From a virus, in IMG/VR virus record IMGVR_UViG_3300009422_000806, positions 1 through 33,972 of that record: 33,972 bases of DNA. The stretch is one strand, 5' to 3'. Positions 32,209 through 33,972 of the stretch are shown one piece after another. A model generated the notes under the pieces. It had not been told where the DNA came from, made no database searches, and saw only the letters and a program-made list of their open reading frames with translations. The position numbers and the translations under genes were made by a program. Position 1 is the stretch's first letter. The number at the start of each line of letters is the position of its first letter.

Positions 32209-32810
32209 TATACATTTCCTATAATCATAAATCTCTTATACTTTGATAACTCTAATTCATGTGCCGCATCAATATCTATATTACATGTTTTTTTAAATTC
32301 TTCTAACGAGCTTACACAATTAACATGTTCGTCTAACTCATAATAGTTATTACTTTGCAATATAACCTTTGTTCCTTTAGGAACTCTGTCTAACCAAGTT
32401 TTATATTGTGTAGGTGTAACGTGTTCGCAACTTGTGTTAATAACAAAATACGGATCAGTTGTGTACTCGTACTTGCACATATCTTCTGTTACTGCTTTAA
32501 AACGTCCTGCCATCTCTTGACGCTTGTTAACTGTTGATGCAATTTTTTCACAGGCGGGGTCAATATCGATACTAGTAATATGTTTAGTTCCTAGGTCTCT
32601 TTTGAACATCATACTAGCAAGTATACCATTCCAGCCTCCAAAGATAACTATATCAGCGTTAGCAATATGGGCTCTGTTTTCCATTTTTTCAATTAGCCAA
32701 GACTTGGATTGGAGTTGGCCTCCCCATAAACTTTCTAAGGTACGATCTCTGTCTGCACTATTGCGAATAGCATCTGCCCAAAACTTTATGTCTTGAATAT
32801 CAATCTTCAT
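32208..32810 (-). CDS. Class I SAM-dependent methyltransferase-like protein
   Basis: A 200-residue Rossmann-fold protein. IVIFGGWNGILASMM (about 54-68) is motif I with a G-G-W-N-G loop, and HITSIDIDPACEKIA gives the acidic residue that binds the SAM ribose. FKAVTEDM and VINTSCEHV fit motifs II-III. The size is typical for a small methyltransferase without a large substrate domain. It overlaps a small gene upstream by four bases and the radical SAM gene downstream by one, so it belongs to the same unit. Substrate unknown. Confidence 0.78.
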   Translation of the reverse strand: MKIDIQDIKFWADAIRNSADRDRTLESLWGGQLQSKSWLIEKMENRAHIANADIVIFGGWNGILASMMFKRDLGTKHITSIDIDPACEKIASTVNKRQEMAGRFKAVTEDMCKYEYTTDPYFVINTSCEHVTPTQYKTWLDRVPKGTKVILQSNNYYELDEHVNCVSSLEEFKKTCNIDIDAAHELELSKYKRFMIIGNV

Positions 32811-33040
32811 CGTTTTCCTTGTAATTTTAAATTAAGCGAAAAGTTCTCTACTAATAGTTTAGTCACAGTTGCCATCATTATCTCAGGCTCTGGCGTTCTT
32901 TGATGTATTTCCAATACGTAACTAGCCATTAATAAAAACGCTTGTTCTTCATTAATATTAAGTTCGCCCCAGTCTATAGGGTCAATACTTTCAGACTCCA
33001 TTGCTAGTGTTGCTAGGTCTTTGATGCTTAAATTAGTCAT
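32807..33040 (-). CDS. Small acidic helical protein
   Basis: A 77-residue, mostly helical, strongly acidic protein (MTNLSIKDLATLAMESESID start) with no cysteine-rich or glycine-rich core. It lies between a radical SAM gene and a methyltransferase gene with four-base overlaps on both sides. In peptide-modification clusters this position and size would suit a precursor peptide or a recognition (leader-binding) protein, but the sequence lacks the features of known precursors and I make no such call. Not recognised. Confidence 0.65.
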   Translation of the reverse strand: MTNLSIKDLATLAMESESIDPIDWGELNINEEQAFLLMASYVLEIHQRTPEPEIMMATVTKLLVENFSLNLKLQGKR

Positions 33041-33963
33041 GCTACTACCTTTGGTATTTTACTATCTGCACTACTTACACATGTAGCAGTTACACATTTA
33101 GATGGTGTCTTAAACAGCGTAAAACCGTCTTGTAGCGTACCTAGTGGTTCATCGCTACAACTATATGCTCTCTTAACTTCATTGCCACGTATGATACAAC
33201 TCTGATAGCCTGCATTGCAGTTCCATCCTTCAAATTTATTAAACCCGTATGCATTTAATCGCTCTGCTTGATCTATAAAATGCGTAGAGCCACTAACATC
33301 AGTTAGTCTAATTTGGTAGACTTCTTCTCCGTTCCATTCTTGCGGGAACCCTTTTTGCATTTTTTCGACTTGGTCGGTAGTATATCCATCGATGATAAAC
33401 GAGGCGGTAGGATCAGATTGGGGTTTGAGAGTAACATTAATGCCTCTGGCGGCAAATCGTTGTAAGCGTTCGTAAAGTTCTTCAAACATTTCAGGAACCA
33501 TAACTTGATTGATCGTAACATATACTCCACCTTTCATTAATTGTAAACACTTGTCACCAAACTCTTGCTCTTTAGCAAACTCTGCATGGTAACTTGCTGT
33601 AATACTTCTACGTTGTAGACTACTTGTAGTTTCTAACCATTTGTTCCACCATTTGCTTCCTGGACTTAGATTAGTTGTCATGTGTACGCTTTGATACTTA
33701 GCATCTGCATCATCAGCATAGTATGCTACTAGCTCACTAAACAATTTGTAGGCAGTTGGTTCACCGCCGCTAAAACTAAAATGGAATTCTGTAAATCCGT
33801 TTGCTCTTGCTTGACGTTTTATTTCGTCAATAGTATTTGTATAAAGTTCAAATGCTTGATGATCAGGTTTATTAGAATTAGCATACGGCCAGCAGTAACT
33901 ACAACTGTAATTACAGAAGCGACCAAGAATCCAACTAACATTAAACAACGGTTTGTCTAACAT
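33037..33963 (-). CDS. Radical SAM protein with C-terminal auxiliary cysteines
   Basis: A 308-residue radical SAM protein: C17-N-Y-S-C21-S-Y-C24, FSGGEPTAYK for SAM binding, VHMTTNLS and TASYHAEFAKEQEF as barrel strands, and a C-terminus with GWNCNAGYQSC, AYSCSDEPLGTL and CVTATCVSS for auxiliary clusters. It is related to the protein at 26472. ATG at 33963 fits the family start (LFNVSWILGRFCN), but the frame is open to the window edge and no ribosome-binding site is visible in the remaining nine bases, so an upstream start cannot be excluded. First visible gene of the minus block; the operon may continue beyond the window. Confidence 0.88.
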   Translation of the reverse strand: MLDKPLFNVSWILGRFCNYSCSYCWPYANSNKPDHQAFELYTNTIDEIKRQARANGFTEFHFSFSGGEPTAYKLFSELVAYYADDADAKYQSVHMTTNLSPGSKWWNKWLETTSSLQRRSITASYHAEFAKEQEFGDKCLQLMKGGVYVTINQVMVPEMFEELYERLQRFAARGINVTLKPQSDPTASFIIDGYTTDQVEKMQKGFPQEWNGEEVYQIRLTDVSGSTHFIDQAERLNAYGFNKFEGWNCNAGYQSCIIRGNEVKRAYSCSDEPLGTLQDGFTLFKTPSKCVTATCVSSADSKIPKVVA

Positions 33964-33972
33964 TGTTTGTTG

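Noticed and set aside
12415-33963. A classical RiPP cluster with a precursor peptide
   Set aside because: No short gene with a leader-like N-terminus and a Cys-, Ser/Thr- or aromatic-rich core was found; the only small gene (32807-33040) lacks such a core, so the RiPP label is not applied.
12415-33963. The island as host bacterial DNA or an assembly chimera
   Set aside because: Codon and base composition look the same as in the phage part by eye, a late-type box drives a gene inside it, fibre-like modules recur, and paralogues span its strand blocks. A read-mapping check would be decisive.
1-33972. tRNA genes, CRISPR arrays, insertion sequences or attachment sites
   Set aside because: Gaps are too short for tRNAs in most places, no cloverleaf-like sequence was noticed in the longer ones, and no repeats, transposase or integrase motifs were found.

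Overview
The window is AT-rich, gene-dense viral DNA, most consistent with a T4-like marine myovirus infecting bacterioplankton (cyanobacteria or SAR11-type hosts; the sequence alone does not decide which). Reasons: many short overlapping genes; a 5'-3' exonuclease and a run of small conserved proteins that I recognise from T4-like cyanophages; a FolE/QueE pair of the phage 7-deazaguanine type; a tail-fibre gene with an Mtd-like N-terminus; T4-late-like promoter boxes (ATAAATA) and consensus sigma70 promoters. No stretch over about 110 bases is gene-free, and I see no tRNA, CRISPR array or insertion sequence.

Layout. (1) 1-7949, + strand: a truncated SGNH-like gene, a small conserved gene, then folE - two small genes - queE behind a perfect TTGACA-N17-TATAAT promoter; a second SGNH-like gene, the exonuclease and several conserved phage hypotheticals; then a MoxR-type AAA+ ATPase behind its own sigma70 promoter and ended by a hairpin terminator. 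(2) 7997-12370, + strand: a metallopeptidase-like/VWA protein that partners the MoxR ATPase, four small phage proteins and a 457-residue tail-fibre-type protein with its own late-type promoter. (3) 12.4-34 kb: a large accessory island in four strand blocks: + (mini adenylation domain, GNAT-like protein), - (flavin-dependent halogenase, beta-propeller-like protein, four AspH-like 2OG-Fe(II) oxygenases, a tyrosine-phosphatase-like protein, a 489-residue unknown), + (radical SAM, twitch-type radical SAM, kinase-like C-lobe, two beta-propellers, twitch-type radical SAM), - (four radical SAM proteins, two oxygenases, two methyltransferase-like proteins, a small unknown and a tail-fibre-like protein).

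How it may work together. Regions 1-2 are ordinary phage housekeeping: 7-deazaguanine precursor synthesis (probably for modified phage DNA or host tRNA), nucleotide/DNA processing, a MoxR-VWA chaperone-like pair and virion parts. The island is the unusual part. Seven radical SAM enzymes, six cupin-fold oxygenases, a halogenase, a phosphatase-like and a kinase-like protein lie in tightly overlapping operons, interleaved with beta-propeller and tail-fibre-like proteins. The enzyme classes are all ones that can modify amino-acid side chains in peptides or proteins. My working inference is a phage-encoded system that chemically decorates proteins (perhaps the neighbouring fibre/propeller proteins) or makes a small peptide-derived product; the sequence shows the gene set and its operon structure, not the substrate.
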